NCBI GenBank assembly: GCA_936450465.1
Contig: OW388299.1
Span: 35,847,548-35,911,547, forward strand
Direction of reading: 5' to 3'
Length of the DNA: 64,000 nt
DNA from: Gibbula magus
Taxonomy: Eukaryota; Mollusca; Gastropoda; Trochida; Trochidae
Positions 1-12,430 of the stretch are shown in pieces (the stretch's first letter is position 1; every line of letters begins with the position of its first letter). Under the pieces are notes generated by a model. That model was not told where the DNA came from. It saw only the letters and a program-made list of their open reading frames with translations, and ran no database searches. Made by a program: the position numbers and the translations under genes.

Positions 1-1096
1 ATAAGAAAATTAAATGTTTCTGGGGCACATTTTCATCAAAAGTGACTGGAGCGGTGGGATTGTTTTTATTTATTATTAATGTTTTTAGTATTATTGACGA
101 GGGAGGAGTACATTTTATATTTTCGATCAAAATATACCTTGGAAGTGGAAGAAGTAAACAAAACGGAAGCATATCCGTTCCAGCTGAATTTGGGGGTTTT
201 GCAAAAGTGATGCGGGAAATTATTTATTCCTTTTTTTAAATGACTATAAAAAGGTGTCATGCGCACACAAAAAAAATGATTCCCTAGAAACATTTAACTT
301 TTTTTATTTAGCATTGAAGATTTATTAACCAACAGTAGCTACTTCATTTGTACGATTGACAATGCTTCAAACATCAGTCAGTAAACCCTTGGGAGAAGCA
401 AACACTCAACCGCAAAAGACACGTCACAATACAAGAGTATTTCCATACTAGATTGATAAACACGACTGGAACAGAGATATATCATATCTTCAGAGCCAAA
501 ACTAACTAAATATGAAATTTCAAAACATTATCTGTTTACATTTCTTAGTAACACACGTTTTAAAAAACATCTTTTTCGAATCTCTTTAACTAGACCATTT
601 AGGAGAGTCAAAAAAGGCATTTGGGGGTTTATGACGTCCCACAGGAAAGACGCGTCAACAAATGTAAGTCCCAGTTATTTATATCGATATCATCTTTTAT
701 TAATAAAATGTCTACATTTTATGATTTTTGAAGTGAAATAATAAACATTCTGGCCACAAACCATTTTGAAAAATCGATTTTAACATCCCAAGTGTATCTG
801 AACAGCCATAAAAATAAAGTATTATACTCTGATGTATGAAATTGCGAGTACCTCTTTACAAATCATGTCCCAATAACAAGCATTGAAAATCGAGTTTTTC
901 CGGCAACTGTACTTTATTTTTTATACTGTTGAAAATGTGGTGACGTTTATTTTGAGGCTGGGTGTACCCCATATACGTAAACTGAATCACAAACATCAGA
1001 GGTGGCCGAATCATAATCCAGAATGGCGGTTGTACTTAAAACAATCTGTCAACGATGGTGACATGAACTCAGGGCTAAAGAGAGAAAGTTACACAC
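1..1096. other. AT-rich noncoding left edge
   Basis: No coding exon is recognisable on either strand. If the sulfotransferase exon 1 at 1190-1097 belongs to a gene, this stretch is the start of its first intron on the minus strand, and no exon resembling the second or third exon of the complete paralog is seen here. Bases about 630-850 resemble 47355-47570 (shared words such as GACGCGTCAACAAAT against GACACGTCAACAAAT, and a shared CCCAAAGTGTA-like motif), so this is a dispersed repeat. Confidence 0.5.
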
Positions 1097-1860
1097 CATA
1101 TGACCCATCCGAGACTCTCATAACCCAGAGTCCAAGATTGATTGTGGAAGCGATGAGGATAACCATCAAACGTACTTTGAAGGTAGCCATCTTCTCTTTT
1201 AACTGAAACGAGTTCTAAAGATTAAAGCAACAAAGCTTTATTTATTTTCTCGATTGTTCATTCCATAATAATACTTTATTTGATCAGGTACTAACAGACT
1301 TAAGAATAATCTTGAAACATTGCAATGACTTTTATCAAGTGAGAATCGCTTTCAACATGATAAGAAACTATGTCATTATGGTATATTGTCGTTTGCAGCA
1401 TTAATATTCAATGGTGTACGGACATTGAAAGTATATTATATAGTATTGTTGTATATCTGAAGCGAGGTATTGGTATAAGAGAAGATCAACATGAAAAATA
1501 AAATTACAACTTAATTTTTCTCATAATGACAATAGTTTTTTCCCAATTACATCAGTATTTCAATCTACAACGTGACGTCTTATATCTAGCCATATGTATG
1601 TCTGTATGCGAAATAAAGGCAATGAAAACAACCACATTCATTTATAAATGATAAAATCTTCAAGTACGATTACTATATGTACAGATTTAATGAAAAGTGA
1701 TATAAATGAAACATACAGCATTCCATTAAAATTAATTTTACCTTGTTCAAAGACAGCTGAAACAAATGTGAATCTCAGTCGACTGTATACGTGTCAATCT
1801 ATAATCACCATACAGATGCTGAACAAACGTTTCTTCTATTACTATGTTACATGACATTGT
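1000..1860. repeat. Duplicated block: sulfotransferase exon 1 plus 5' flank (copy 1)
   Basis: This stretch aligns by eye with 11690-12975 along its whole length, including the exon and several hundred bases upstream of the ATG. Shared landmarks include CATTATGGTATATTGTCGTT, TATCTGAAGCGAGG and CAGTATTTCAATCTACAAC. The other copy carries an extra insert of about 480 bases (about 11950-12430) that holds a hammerhead-like repeat. It is best read as an old segmental or tandem gene duplication. Confidence 0.7.
1097..1190 (-). CDS. First exon of a second sulfotransferase copy (partial gene)
   Basis: The 94-nt exon starts with ATG at 1190 and ends at a GT donor (GTGTGT) in phase 1, exactly like exon 1 of the complete sulfotransferase at 11896-11803. 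It encodes 31 residues plus one base: a short basic start (MATFKVR), a hydrophobic signal-anchor stretch (LMVILIASTINLGLW) and the stem start VMRVSDGSY. About three quarters of the residues match the other copy, and the reading frame, length and splice phase are kept, which argues against simple decay. The remaining exons would lie to the left of the window. It could also be an orphan exon left by partial duplication, since no second exon is visible in the 1,096 bases available. Confidence 0.55.
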
Positions 1861-3546
1861 TGACTTAAGACGCACATATCAAGTTTATAAATGTGTTTAG
1901 TGTAGCGCTATGTCGTATCAAAAGAAAACACATTTAATAAGGAATATTAATCCATGTTTTGTTTTTCTCTCAGTGCTTTCATTTGTTTAGGCGTTGATTC
2001 GTGGAGACAGCGACAGATATTTTTGAGACAAAATACCAATATTTATTTACCAACTTTCAAAGCTGCTGGCTTGAAGTTGGCATTCCCCAAGCAGCTGTTT
2101 TATCAATAATATCCCAGAGAGCTTAAATAGAGTTCATGTCTTAGGAATTCAAAGGCAATTCCAATTATGTCATGTTCCAGACAGCCAAAAATGAACAATC
2201 GCTCTTGGAAAAATAAGCAGTGGTTAAATATGAATTTTAATCAGATATGCAGGTCATATTTTCTGTTTAGGTCATTACTGATCCCATTCTGATATTTCTG
2301 GGAATTAAAGAATACTATCCACCTTCTAAGATTCCAGGTGTCACTTTCTGACAATATCCCCCAATATGGACTTCGGTTGGGTGTTTTACAGTCACCACTG
2401 AACAGTAGCATCGATATCTCTTACTTTGATGACGCCTTACTTACATCTTAGAACTATTTCTAACATTGAAAATAGATTTGTCAGCGAAAGGAACATGCAT
2501 GGTTCCAATATGGCGACCGGTAAGATCAGTGGGCTTTTATCAGTCTCTTCTTCAAGCCAAGAAAGCGTAGTTCCCTATTTTCAAAATGTTTAATGATTTT
2601 CCAAATATGTCTTTGAAAGTTGCCTCAGCAATATTTGATAGCAACATCGCTCTGATACTGTGATACGGTATTTAAATTTGAGACCATTTGTATCGTGCCA
2701 ACATTGAGAAAATATAATGCTTCTTTTTAAAAACGTTACTTTTGTGGTAATACAATTATTTCCTCCAATGCAGTACTTGGATAAATTGGTAGAACAGAAT
2801 TATGTGTTAACTGTTACAGAAGATGTATACAATATTGATGCAAATTATTATATATGGACGATTTTTGTAACCCCCAAAAAGTTCACAAGATAAATATTGA
2901 AGCTGCAGCTGGGTCACGCACGTATGTCTAGTTTTATTCCGCACACACTTTTCATATGTTTGGATCATACAAAAATGTAGGAATATTGACATGTTTGTGA
3001 GAGAATTTAGACAAAGATGCCAGTATATTGAAATTCAGAATTGACATTCCAGAATCACAATATCATCTTTTCTAAAAGACTATGGAGCAATCAAGTCTGC
3101 CCTGGAACCAGAAAAATACATTTTGAGACTTAACAATAATAAAGACCTTAATGATACGAAAATTATGCTAATTTCGCTGTTTGGGCCACGCGTTAAACAT
3201 TCAACAACAACAATATAATGTTGATATACATGGAATTGTACTAATTTGTGACAAATGTTTTCCAAGATGAATTTCATTTTTTACTCGAATGTCAATTCTA
3301 TTCTGTACATAGAAAACTGTATATACCTAGTTACTACCATACTTTTCCATCAGAATTGAAATACAAATAACAGTTAACAACAACAAATGTGCATATATTG
3401 AAATCTGTTGCAATCTTTCTGAAACACAATCTGCCTGTATGAAATGTAATACTAAAATTGTATAATACATCTGTTCATCCGCAAAATGCTTGTTTAAAGT
3501 AATTGTACTCTTGGCTATAAGACCTTAAATATTGAAAAAACTATTA
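1861..3546. other. AT-rich intergenic stretch
   Basis: I see no coding region, RNA gene or clear repeat here. Short open frames near 2807-2992 and 3080-3277 have no protein-like composition. Confidence 0.5.
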
Positions 3547-3730
3547 CTTAAGAAATAAAGTTCGGTGTACCCCAATGTGTTTTGTAATAAAGTATAGTTT
3601 TGCCCTGAATTATTATAGTTAAAGCACGAGGACGTTAGTCCGAATGCTTTGACGTACTAATAGTTCAGGGCAAAACTATACTTTATTACAAAACACATTG
3701 GGGTACAGCGAACTTTATTTCTTTTCTAAG
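3547..3730. repeat. Fold-back element, long near-perfect inverted repeat
   Basis: Two arms of about 80 bases face each other: the left arm carries GTACCCCAATGTGTTTTGTA and the right arm its reverse complement, with single-base and short indel differences. The centre is a small CG-rich palindrome (GAGGAC-gtt-AGTCC) inside AT-rich arms. No coding capacity is present. The structure fits a fold-back or MITE-type non-autonomous DNA element and would fold into a long hairpin. Confidence 0.8.
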
Positions 3731-4298
3731 ATGCCAAATCATCAGATACAGGTAAAATTCTGTTTCCAATTATTTGGAAATAAAATTAAAGTTTATATTC
3801 TTTATATTAATACAACAAGTGTAAAACCCACCCCCTAATATAGACTAAGATCACGTGACTAACATTCCCAAAAGATTTGTGGGTAGAGCTTGATCCAGTC
3901 TGAGCGTTTTGGTGGAACGTAATTTGTCTTATTCAAATGTTTGTTGCTATCATAAAAGTTGATGTTCATTGTCCCACTGCTAATTTTAACCGACCGCAGA
4001 AGTTGCAAACCATGGAAAGGAGTACACGCTTTATTGTTTGCGATATAAGAGTTCAGACGGCTGAGGCGAATCGACGTTACGTTACCATGGGCACACTTGA
4101 TCACGAGGGAGCGGCGTGGAACAGCGGGAACGTCATTCGATTGTTACGTCATCAAACAAAATATACCTTTATTTTCTGATAAAGTACTTTTTTTTCGATT
4201 GTTTCTAACCGCTAGACATCTTAAAATACTATACAACTCAAAGCAGGCCTCCGATATTTGTAACTTTTATCGACTCGGGTGATATTTCTTATGTATTT
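3731..4298. other. Intergenic, nothing recognised
   Basis: The short overlapping open frames here (3937-4179, 4097-4282) show no family resemblance and no splice context. No feature is supported. Confidence 0.4.
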
Positions 4299-4556
4299 CA
4301 GTACACCTGTGGACAGGGACACTTGCATCTCTATATTTTAGCTTAGTGTAAACTAAACCATGTATGTCCCTACAGTCCTGTACAGGGACACTTGCATCTC
4401 TATAGTTAAGCAAAGTGTAAACTTAACCATGTATTTCAGTACATCTCTGAACAGGGTCACTTGCATCTCTATAGTTAAGCAAAGTGTAAACTAAACCATG
4501 TAATTCAGTACATCTCTGTACAGGGACACTTACATCTCTATAGTTAAGCAAAGTGT
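4299..4556. repeat. 69-bp minisatellite, short array
   Basis: About four diverged units contain the words TTGCATCTCTATAGTTAAGC, AAAGTGTAAACT and CAGTACATCTCTG. The unit is the same as in the large array at 13030-15016. Both arrays lie on the 5' side of a sulfotransferase exon 1 copy. Confidence 0.85.
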
Positions 4557-6434
4557 ATTCGGGGGTCTATATGTCTGTGTATCTATATATGTATTTAATT
4601 GTATCATGTAAACAAGTGAGACGCCAATATAACATTGGAATTTATTGATTGTTGATCGTTCCCTAATTAATTTTACAGATGTTGTGATTGAAAAATATCC
4701 TTGATGTACTATTTCCAAAAGTGTAATTTCAACCATGATAAAATCACTGCAATGGTCCAGTGATCTTAACATGCGGGGTTAAGATTTAGCTTAGCACATG
4801 GGCAACAATACTATTCCAAAAGCATCATCCCCACATTTTAAAGATAATATAAGACGCAATACTGCTAAAGTTGAAAGTAGATTTTAATGTATTTGACAGA
4901 CTTTTGTTTCGTAAAGTACTCACAATTTCATACTTCAGAACATAATACTTTTTTTGTCAATTCCCATATACTAGAGGTACTAAAGTCGCTTTTTCGAAAT
5001 TTTAAGGTCAGAATGTTTGGCATTTAAGTTTTAAAATTGTCAAATGTAGAGAAGTAATTAATAAAAGATGAAGTCGACATAACTAACCTTCTTGGACTAT
5101 AATTTGTTGACGCATCATTATTGTTAGAAGTCATAAAACAAGCCAACATCAGTTTGACTTTCTTAGTATCTCGTTTTGTTAAGGAGAAAACGACAATTTC
5201 TTACAACTGTGTTTCTAATAAATATGAGTAAATAATGTTTTGAACATTAAAATTTAGTTTAGTTGTCTTCTAGAGACATTATGTAACTCTTTTTCAGTAA
5301 AATGTATCGCTCGAGGATTGAAATATATTGTAATTTGTATGATGACGGTTCTTTCGTACGTAAGTTTATAATATACTTGGTATGCTACATAGTGATTGCA
5401 TGGGCGAAGCGTACCTTAGAAATGGTCATAATAAACTATTATAGATGCAGTGATGTTGTGATTTACCCACTTAAGTAAGGAACGCTGCCATATCTTCAAA
5501 AGAAAAAGAACACGTACATTGACAATATATAAATCAACCAAGTATCCCAGTAAATACATAGTCCAAAACAAATTTATTGATATTGTAGATTGGCATATTT
5601 TGATAACTCATGTTCATATCAGTCATCTGATTAAACAGGATATCCTATCCTAGTCGATGTTTTTGCCCTCTAATCGGAGACTACGTGGTATATTGTTTAC
5701 CTGTCCTTCTATCTGTCTGTTTGTCTGTTTATTTGTCAGAAAAGAATTTACCCTTTGCCATAACTTTTGATTTGGCAGAAATAGGCCTTGATACATGTGA
5801 AGACCTTTCAGATGAGGTCATAAGTTTTGACCGTGTGATCCTGACATTTCGGCAAGTTGCTTTCTTCCAAAAGTGCATTGGTGAGTGATACATCCTTGAT
5901 ACTTAACCATATCATTCACATGGTGTATTAGCACTTATCTTTCGTATTTTAATTCCCGACTACTTTATGCTTATATCCGGAGGCATTGGTGTACATCTTG
6001 TGCATGTGTTATTTTTATGGCTAAAAGAAAAGTTTCTTTCTGCAAAATTAATATTTACCAAATATGTCCCATTTTCTTCCACTTATGTATTCTATAAATA
6101 AAATTCAAAATATAAAAAAAGAGAATATTTAGTCGAAGGCCGGGTCATTGTATCGGCTAGGTGTCTGAAATTTGATGCTGGAGTCTAGTGTTCATATTTT
6201 CTATTTCTTTAGATGCGTTTACACTTATATTTGCTGGACAAGCACTGTAATATCAGAATTGATTTGGTCGATAAAAGTAAATCTTCTTTATATACAAAAT
6301 TAAGACAATACTCAAAATCAGATTATAGTATGCTGGCGTATACACTATTCAGCTTACCGATGTTAAATGACACTAGAACAGTATATTGTACCCATGTCAT
6401 ACGCGACACTATATCATCAGTAAATTCATGGTAT

Positions 6435-6436
<2 letters not shown>
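4557..6436. other. AT-rich intergenic with a dispersed repeat
   Basis: Bases about 5040-5410 belong to a repeat family also seen near 22735-22935, 45235-45960, 52545-52780 and 55155-55440. Shared words include CTTCTTGGACT, TTGTTGACGCATCATTA, a GAAAACGACGATTT-like motif and TAACTCT near TTTCAGT. No gene is supported in the remainder. Confidence 0.5.
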
Positions 6437-6477
<41 letters not shown>

Positions 6478-6560
6478 GTCCCCAATACATACATACATTG
6501 GAAATTCATCGTGTGAAAAAAGCACCCGGTAGCCACAGTGCAGCGCCAGTTCAAGCATTG
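6437..6560. repeat. AAT microsatellite with retroelement-like 3' end
   Basis: About 32 bases of AAT repeat run directly into ACTTTATTGTCCCCAATAC. This is how 3' ends of minus-strand LINE or SINE insertions often look (simple tail, then a TTTATT box). No coding part is left. The following stretch to about 7319 shows nothing else except another TTTATT-containing end near 6820. Confidence 0.4.
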
Positions 6561-7319
6561 TTCTGTCCCTATAATGCTGTGTGTCAAGCAAGGACGCAAC
6601 ACTCCCATCTTTTAACGTTTAATTGTTAACGTATTATTTGCTCGTTTAATACCAAATTGAGGTACACAATACACGTTTATTTAGCATTTCATTTAAGGAA
6701 TGTAAGCCATTTTGCCTTTGTCAGCGGGATACTCAAGGACATGTAGCTGGATTGTCTTTATAAATTGCACACAGATTCTCCCATTCAACTTCTTTATATG
6801 GTGAGAATGAGAATGACAATGAGTTTATTTCTGTAAGGGGCAACATGCTCATTACACAAGAACATAAACGGTGACACAAAGTGCTACAAGCGGTATAAAA
6901 TATAACAGCATTCACTCTTAAACAACACCATTATCAAAGTATTACTTTCGCTTTTTCTTTCCAATAAATATATATTCAACCAAAGGATTCAAACAAAGTT
7001 ATATGATTAGATAACATTCATTTTCAAACTTTTCTAACGACGACTCGTACATAGGTAAAATATCAAATTAAACAAAAACGATATTCTGATTCTATACAAG
7101 GGATCACAAAAAAGGGAAACAGTATTTCACTTCTCTCTAGTTTATACTTCCTGCTCTCTTCTATAAGCAGAATATGAGTGGAGCATCGGAACTGAGGTAA
7201 AGCTATCCTATAAACCGAAATAGTAATAATTAATAAATGAGATTCAAATTCAATATCTAATTGTATACCGGTAGTCCTAAAAACATTTAATTTTGATATA
7301 TTACAGATACTTTCGTGCC

Positions 7320-8640
7320 ATCTTTACTCTGGATTTTGTTGTCATTGTATGGAAGGGAAGTCGCTCTACGACCCACAATCTAGTTGTCTACTCTGCTGGG
7401 TGACGTGCTCTGATGAGGACCGTTATGAGGAGTGCCTTTCTCTCATGCGGGGAAAGTACAAGGCTTACCAGTAGGCCATTAAGAAGAGCATGCAAGACCG
7501 CTCTCCTACGCTGCATGTTTGAGTCCATTCTGGTGTCTGGTGAGATGATGTCATTTTTGGTCAAAGCGAGGCTGGGGCTCCAACGTCGCCAGTGACACCC
7601 TGTTGGGGGTCCTGGAGGGGTTTGTGGATTCCTACTGTAGTGTGGTTTTCCTCACTTCACCGAGGTTATCTTGGTCACCTTGCCTGGCTAGGTTGACTGC
7701 CGCTATGTCAATTCCACGCGTGCGGCACAGGCTTGGTCATGGAGCGGCTGGTTCATCTCTTATTGCCTCAGTCTCTGGGCGGCAACATCGTTTCGGAGTC
7801 GGTTGGCCTGTTGGTTCTGCCACCGTCGTTTGCCTCCGCAACAACGTCGCCTCTTTAGGGTAAGCATTACCTTCATTGCATTTGCGACGCCATGGCTTTG
7901 CACTACTCTGGATTATGTTGGAGTTGTGGGAAAAGAAAGTTGTCCCTCTAGCCTTCCAATCTATTTGTCGACCCTACCGGGCGCCGGGCTCCAATGAGGA
8001 TCGTTGTGAGGAGTGCCTTTCCTTCATGCCGGGACAGCACAAGGCACCAAAAATCCAGGCCCCCTGACTGGGAAGTGGCGGTGGTGTTGAAAGTCAGAAG
8101 TCTGCAAGCCACTGGCCGAGACAACCATTCTTCGCCTCTCTGTGAAGACAGCATTTCTGGTAGCCATGGCTCCGGCTGCCAGGATTTCCGAATTGCAAGC
8201 TCTGCAGCCAAATTTGCTCCACTTTGAACCTGGGCTTGGAACTTGACATCACACGAAGAACCAGGTTGCCAACGAGCGCGGCAGGAGATTAAAGAGGTCT
8301 CGGCAACTATTTCTCTATATAGTAACATCGCTGTGGCGGAAATTATGGAGGGCTGATATTGGAAGTCCTGCATGGTGTTCGCTTACCACTACCGATGCGA
8401 CATCTTTACCAAATCTGGAAGGTGTGGCGAGATTTGGGGCCTCAAGTCTTCCTCCAGCACCGGACCTAGTGCCTCCTAATGACATCCGACCAGACGTTTC
8501 CCACCACAACGCTAGGGTTTTTCACCCTCAAAGTGCCTTTTGTTAATAAACTTCACATCGCACTTTTGTGGTTGTGTCCTGTCCCTACAACGTGGTCTCT
8601 GAAACTGTGTGGCGCTTCAAACAGTTACACTACGAGTAGA
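7320..8640 (+). mobile_element. Degraded GC-rich retroelement remnant (gag-like)
   Basis: Base composition jumps well above the surroundings. A plus-strand frame near 7376-7480 reads as a cysteine-containing segment (CLLCWVTC followed by EDRYEECLSL) before hitting a stop, and a second version (EDRCEECLSFMPG) occurs near 7994-8030. This resembles the N-terminal cysteine motifs of retroelement capsid genes, DIRS-type in particular, but both copies are broken. Near 8540-8620 an AATAAA is followed by CTACAACGTGGTCTCTGAAA, which resembles an LTR end plus primer-binding site. The identity is uncertain; that it is a decayed mobile element is more secure. Confidence 0.35.
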
Positions 8641-9591
8641 TCCTTAACACTATAATGACCTACTTGCTTCGCCATTCTTTTATTACACTCTTCTACTCAT
8701 TTAAGTAATCGCATCCTTATTATGCTTGTTTCTGTTGAAGAACACATACACATTTCAAGCGGCACACTCAAACTGCATGGCCACGATAAGCTGAAAGCGA
8801 ACCCGTCACAGGAATTGATCATGTCAATTTAACAAGTGGTGGAGGAAAGAACTTCAAGGCGGTGAAACGTTGAGTTTTCCCAACCTATAGGTTCTATTTG
8901 ATCTATTTTAATACTTTATCATCATATTTTGATATGAATTAATTGTTAATTTCAGCATTTATTCAATTTCTACCGCATCGAAAACAATGGAATGTAATGT
9001 GTCTTACCTAAAGAAAAATGGATTCAACTGATGACCACATCACTCAGTTTACTTCCGCGGTGTCAAAGAAACACGTTAGAGATAAGCTGATGTTTGAAGT
9101 TGAACAAAGAAAACATGTTCTCTTTACAGCCAAACCTTTCTTTACAATGAATGCGCACTTGCTGTTTCTTTCGTAGGGTATTTGAACCAACCTGGTTACA
9201 GGTAGCCATTTTATTCACAGAAAGACAGACAGACAGAAATATTTTATTCAAATGTCACATGATTCGTTACAAGTAAAATATCAATTGTAAAAACATAGAA
9301 TATAACATATCACCCAGCGATATTATTGGCTTATGAGACACAATATATACAATAGAGATGGTTGTGTTAATAAATAATATAATATATATAACAAAGTAAT
9401 ACATTGATAACATAGATTAAGAATGTAACTGACTCCTGAAAATATCATTAATAGTATAAGCTAAAGGTTTAAGAGTCTCAGAATTCAGTTGTGTTCATAA
9501 CTGCATTGAATTTTATATGATTACTTTGAATAAGGTTAACACATTATAATTGACCCATTCGCAGTTCGAAGTGATTACTTGATAATGAACT
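8641..9591. other. 3' flank of the sulfotransferase gene
   Basis: This stretch lies downstream of the sulfotransferase stop codon. At 9220-9250 there is a GACA microsatellite next to TTTATTC, which looks like the tail of a small minus-strand retroelement. No clear single poly(A) signal for the sulfotransferase could be chosen. No other gene is seen. Confidence 0.4.
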
Positions 9592-11896
9592 TCATGTTTC
9601 CTCCAATAAATCAAAGAAATCAAAACCTACTCCAATGTTGGTCATTGACTTTTCTCTTGTAAATAAATCGCTCGGCCTACTGTTGTAATCAAACAACATA
9701 AAATCTTTCAAATAGTTCAACCTCAATTTCTCAAGATCTTCTAATGGAACCTCGCTGTATGCCTGCAGGAAAGCATTTTGGTTGTTTGACTTTGCCCCGG
9801 GAGTACTTCTATGATAAGTATCGAGCAGCAAATTTGTTAATGAGGTCAAGGTAAGTGCTTTGCTTTCTTCAGGTGACAAAGGATAGTTGTCATCCTTTTC
9901 AATCATTCCCGATATTTGCAACTGACGCCAAAGTCTGAGATATATGTTATGATGTGTGGCGCAGGTCAGTAGATCGTTGAGCATAATATGTGTTCGTTTT
10001 GCATTAAATATAATGTAATGGATGCTATTTTCCTGTGCAAAGTCTTTGAACATTACCTTGGTTGACTTAATACGATTCATGAAATAATACAAATCAGTTT
10101 TAAAAGTTTCTACTTTTCCAATGATTTCATATTGAACGTTACACACGTCACACGTTGTTGACACGGGCTTGAAATGTTCGTCGTATGTATCTGGCTTTGT
10201 AGATATGAGAAATTTAACAAGTTCCCTGAACCTGAGATCTTTTCCACAACCGCTAGTTTGATTCCGAATCTTTTGCTGTACATAATTCCAATACATAGAA
10301 TTTGGGCTAAAGAATTTATCAAGATAAGATGAGAAAATTCTTTTATAAGGATTCCTTGCAAATATGAAGGAAACTGAATCGTTCATAACTTTCTCTATGT
10401 AAATCTTCCGCTGTGTCTGCTCCATCCCTTGAGTCACATCACTCAGGTATTGTAGTGGTGCACCTTTGAACTCAAATGGGGACTTATAGTCATCAAAATT
10501 CAAAACGTGCAACAATCGTCCCAGGAACTTAGAGGCTACCTTGGCGACTGGGCAATACAACGTGTTCACATTTCCGTAATACGTCAGCTGCCTCTCTGCC
10601 AGTTCAGTGGTGAGGATATTCGTCTCCAGCAAGGAGCAGACAGCTCTCAGGTGTTCCCTTCTCGCCCTCATTGTGGTTCCCACGTCTTCATCCTGTCAAC
10701 ACGTTTGATACTAAATTTAAATAATTCAATGAGATAATACGGATTGCATCCTTCACATGAGACATTGAATAGGAAAGAGATACAGATAACATATATAAAT
10801 ATTTACTCACGTAATGATCATTTACTTCAGTTTCAAGAAGTTCTAGGGCCTCTCTGTGTGACTTAATAAACACGTTGGCAGGATTCTGAAGCTTTGATCC
10901 TACAGCGACCTGCGCATGTCTCTCGTTGTAACCTGTAACACCCAATAAATAGAAACAATGCAATTATCAAATTTGTAAATCGCCCACATTGAGTGTCCAT
11001 ATTTTACAGCATAACTAATGAAAATTGTACCCCGAAATTAGCTCAGCTGCATATTTTTGTGAGAGTTCATGAAGATGTTTTATACCTTCGGAGTCGTAGC
11101 TGCATGGTATTGATTTATCATGTGTGTCAACAACAACAAAAAATTCATTTTAACGCCTAATATCCAGTGCAAGCACTTCTCTCTTCATCTTGGTTTCATC
11201 TTGAGCGCATCCAGCAATTAACGTTACGTCAACTAAAACGATATGCAAATCATGCAACACCTGCCACTTGTATTATGATTCTAAGACAGTTTGCACCCAA
11301 AATAAAATGACATTCTTATATAAAACGAAAAACAGAAATTTGTGACATTATACCACGCATTATACTAACATTATTCATTTCTTCATTAACAAATCTCCAC
11401 AGTTTCAACTGGCCTCGTTTTGTAATGGTTAGTTCGTTCGGCCAGAAAGCAACAGGATCCAGGTTCGATCCCAGGTTTCAAATGAAACATTTGAAAGTGT
11501 CTTATATGTTCATATGTAATCTGACATTTTATAAAGTATCATCACTTAGATTTGGAAATTTAGAAAAATTTAATTTATTTCTCAGTTGTTAAAAAGTGGA
11601 GGTATATTAGCTAATATCGGCTAATACACCAACACTTGTAACAAAAGAAACCATAGCAACGAGACCGGAAGTGGGGTATAATGAATCAGAAACGTCTGAG
11701 CTGGTTGGGTCCTAATCCCATTATGGCGGTTGTGATATAAATAATCTGTCGACAATGGTGACATGAATTCATGATCAGGGCTAAACAGAGAAAGTTACTC
11801 ACCATATGAATCATCCGAGACTCTCGTAACCCAAAGTCCAAGACTGATTGTGGAAGCAGTGAGGATTATCATCAAACGTTTTTTTAAAGTAACCAT
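9592..11896 (-). CDS. Golgi carbohydrate sulfotransferase (Sulfotransfer_2 / CHST-like), 3 exons
   Basis: Exons on the minus strand are 11896-11803, 10932-10811 and 10692-9592, with GT-AG boundaries in phases 1 and 0, giving 438 aa. Residues 1-25 form a type II signal anchor (MVTLKKRLMIILTASTIS). The catalytic domain carries a 5'-phosphosulfate-binding loop (YCPVAKVASK, about 118-127) and a 3'-phosphate-binding motif (FARNPYKRIFSSYLDKF, about 183-199), and ends with the DFMLFDY motif seen near the C terminus of this family. Family members transfer sulfate from PAPS to sugars of chondroitin, HNK-1-type or N-linked glycans in the Golgi; the substrate cannot be told from sequence. The length fits the family. 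The first loop differs from the vertebrate VPKVGCT form, so it belongs to a divergent invertebrate branch. Confidence 0.85.
11411..11480 (+). repeat. tRNA-like SINE head
   Basis: A box A-like segment (TAATGGTTAG) and a perfect box B (GGTTCGATCCC) are about 40 bases apart. The stems do not close into a tRNA. It reads as a tRNA-derived SINE head or decayed tRNA copy, placed inside the first intron of the sulfotransferase gene. Confidence 0.55.
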
Positions 11897-11949
11897 CTTT
11901 TCTTTTAACTGAAAGAAATTCTGAAGATTAAAACAACAAAGCCATAACT

Positions 11950-12430
11950 CAGGTTTTTAAGAAGTGGTATACATGAGAACATTAAGATTTTATTTTCTTC
12001 TTTTATGTGAAAATACACGACGTTTCGGAGTATATGCTCACTCCTTCATCAGGGGGATAGTAAGGAAAATATAAATGTGATATATTCATAAAACAAACAA
12101 AACAATGATGAGGATAGTCAATCAGGGAGATTAACATGCATGAGAATGGTATACAATGGGGATTTGTAATACAAACATGAGGGGGGAGGAGGGGGGGAGA
12201 GAGAATGATAATTGTATACAATGAGGATTTGCAGTTAAATTGAGAGGAGTAAGTACTTGAGTGGTTATTAAACAGTTGCTTGTATAGGCTTTATTGAAGA
12301 GATGTAAATAAATACAAATGTTAGAGCGAGGGACTGTATTGGAATTTAACATACTGACATACGACTCATGTTTCGTTTCTCTTCAAACTGATTGTTCAAT
12401 GTTCTTACAATACTTCTGGTTAATTTGTCC
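11950..12430 (-). mobile_element. Insert with hammerhead-like motif (Penelope-type terminal repeat?)
   Basis: The insert is absent from the duplicated block at 1000-1860. On the minus strand it carries CTGATGA, a short GGAGT/ACTCC stem, GAAA and ACGTC in the hammerhead order (12052-12018). The same arrangement and flanking words (TAAGGAAA, AACAAACAAAACA) recur near 19794-19890. Hammerhead motifs with a minimal ACGT third stem are known from terminal repeats of Penelope-like retroelements. No reverse transcriptase is visible, so this would be a truncated or non-autonomous copy. Confidence 0.5.
12018..12052 (-). ncRNA. Hammerhead ribozyme-like motif
   Basis: Core boxes read in order on the minus strand: CTGATGA, a five-base-pair stem (GGAGT with ACTCC), GAAA, then CGTC with the predicted cleavage after the C. 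One extra A lies between CTGATGA and the stem. Stem I is poorly formed in this copy, so activity is doubtful. Confidence 0.45.

Noticed and set aside
883..1206. 107-codon plus-strand open frame
   Set aside because: It is antisense to the sulfotransferase-like exon 1 at 1190-1097, whose exon structure and conservation explain the region better.
7948..8373. 141-codon minus-strand open frame
   Set aside because: It lies antisense to the retroelement-like segments in a GC-rich stretch where stops are rare. Composition and lack of homology suggest chance.
11411..11480. Functional tRNA gene
   Set aside because: Boxes A and B are present but acceptor and anticodon stems do not pair. The same applies to 13486-13560, 26230-26310, 33825-33892, 36594-36722 and 62700-62790, all SINE heads.
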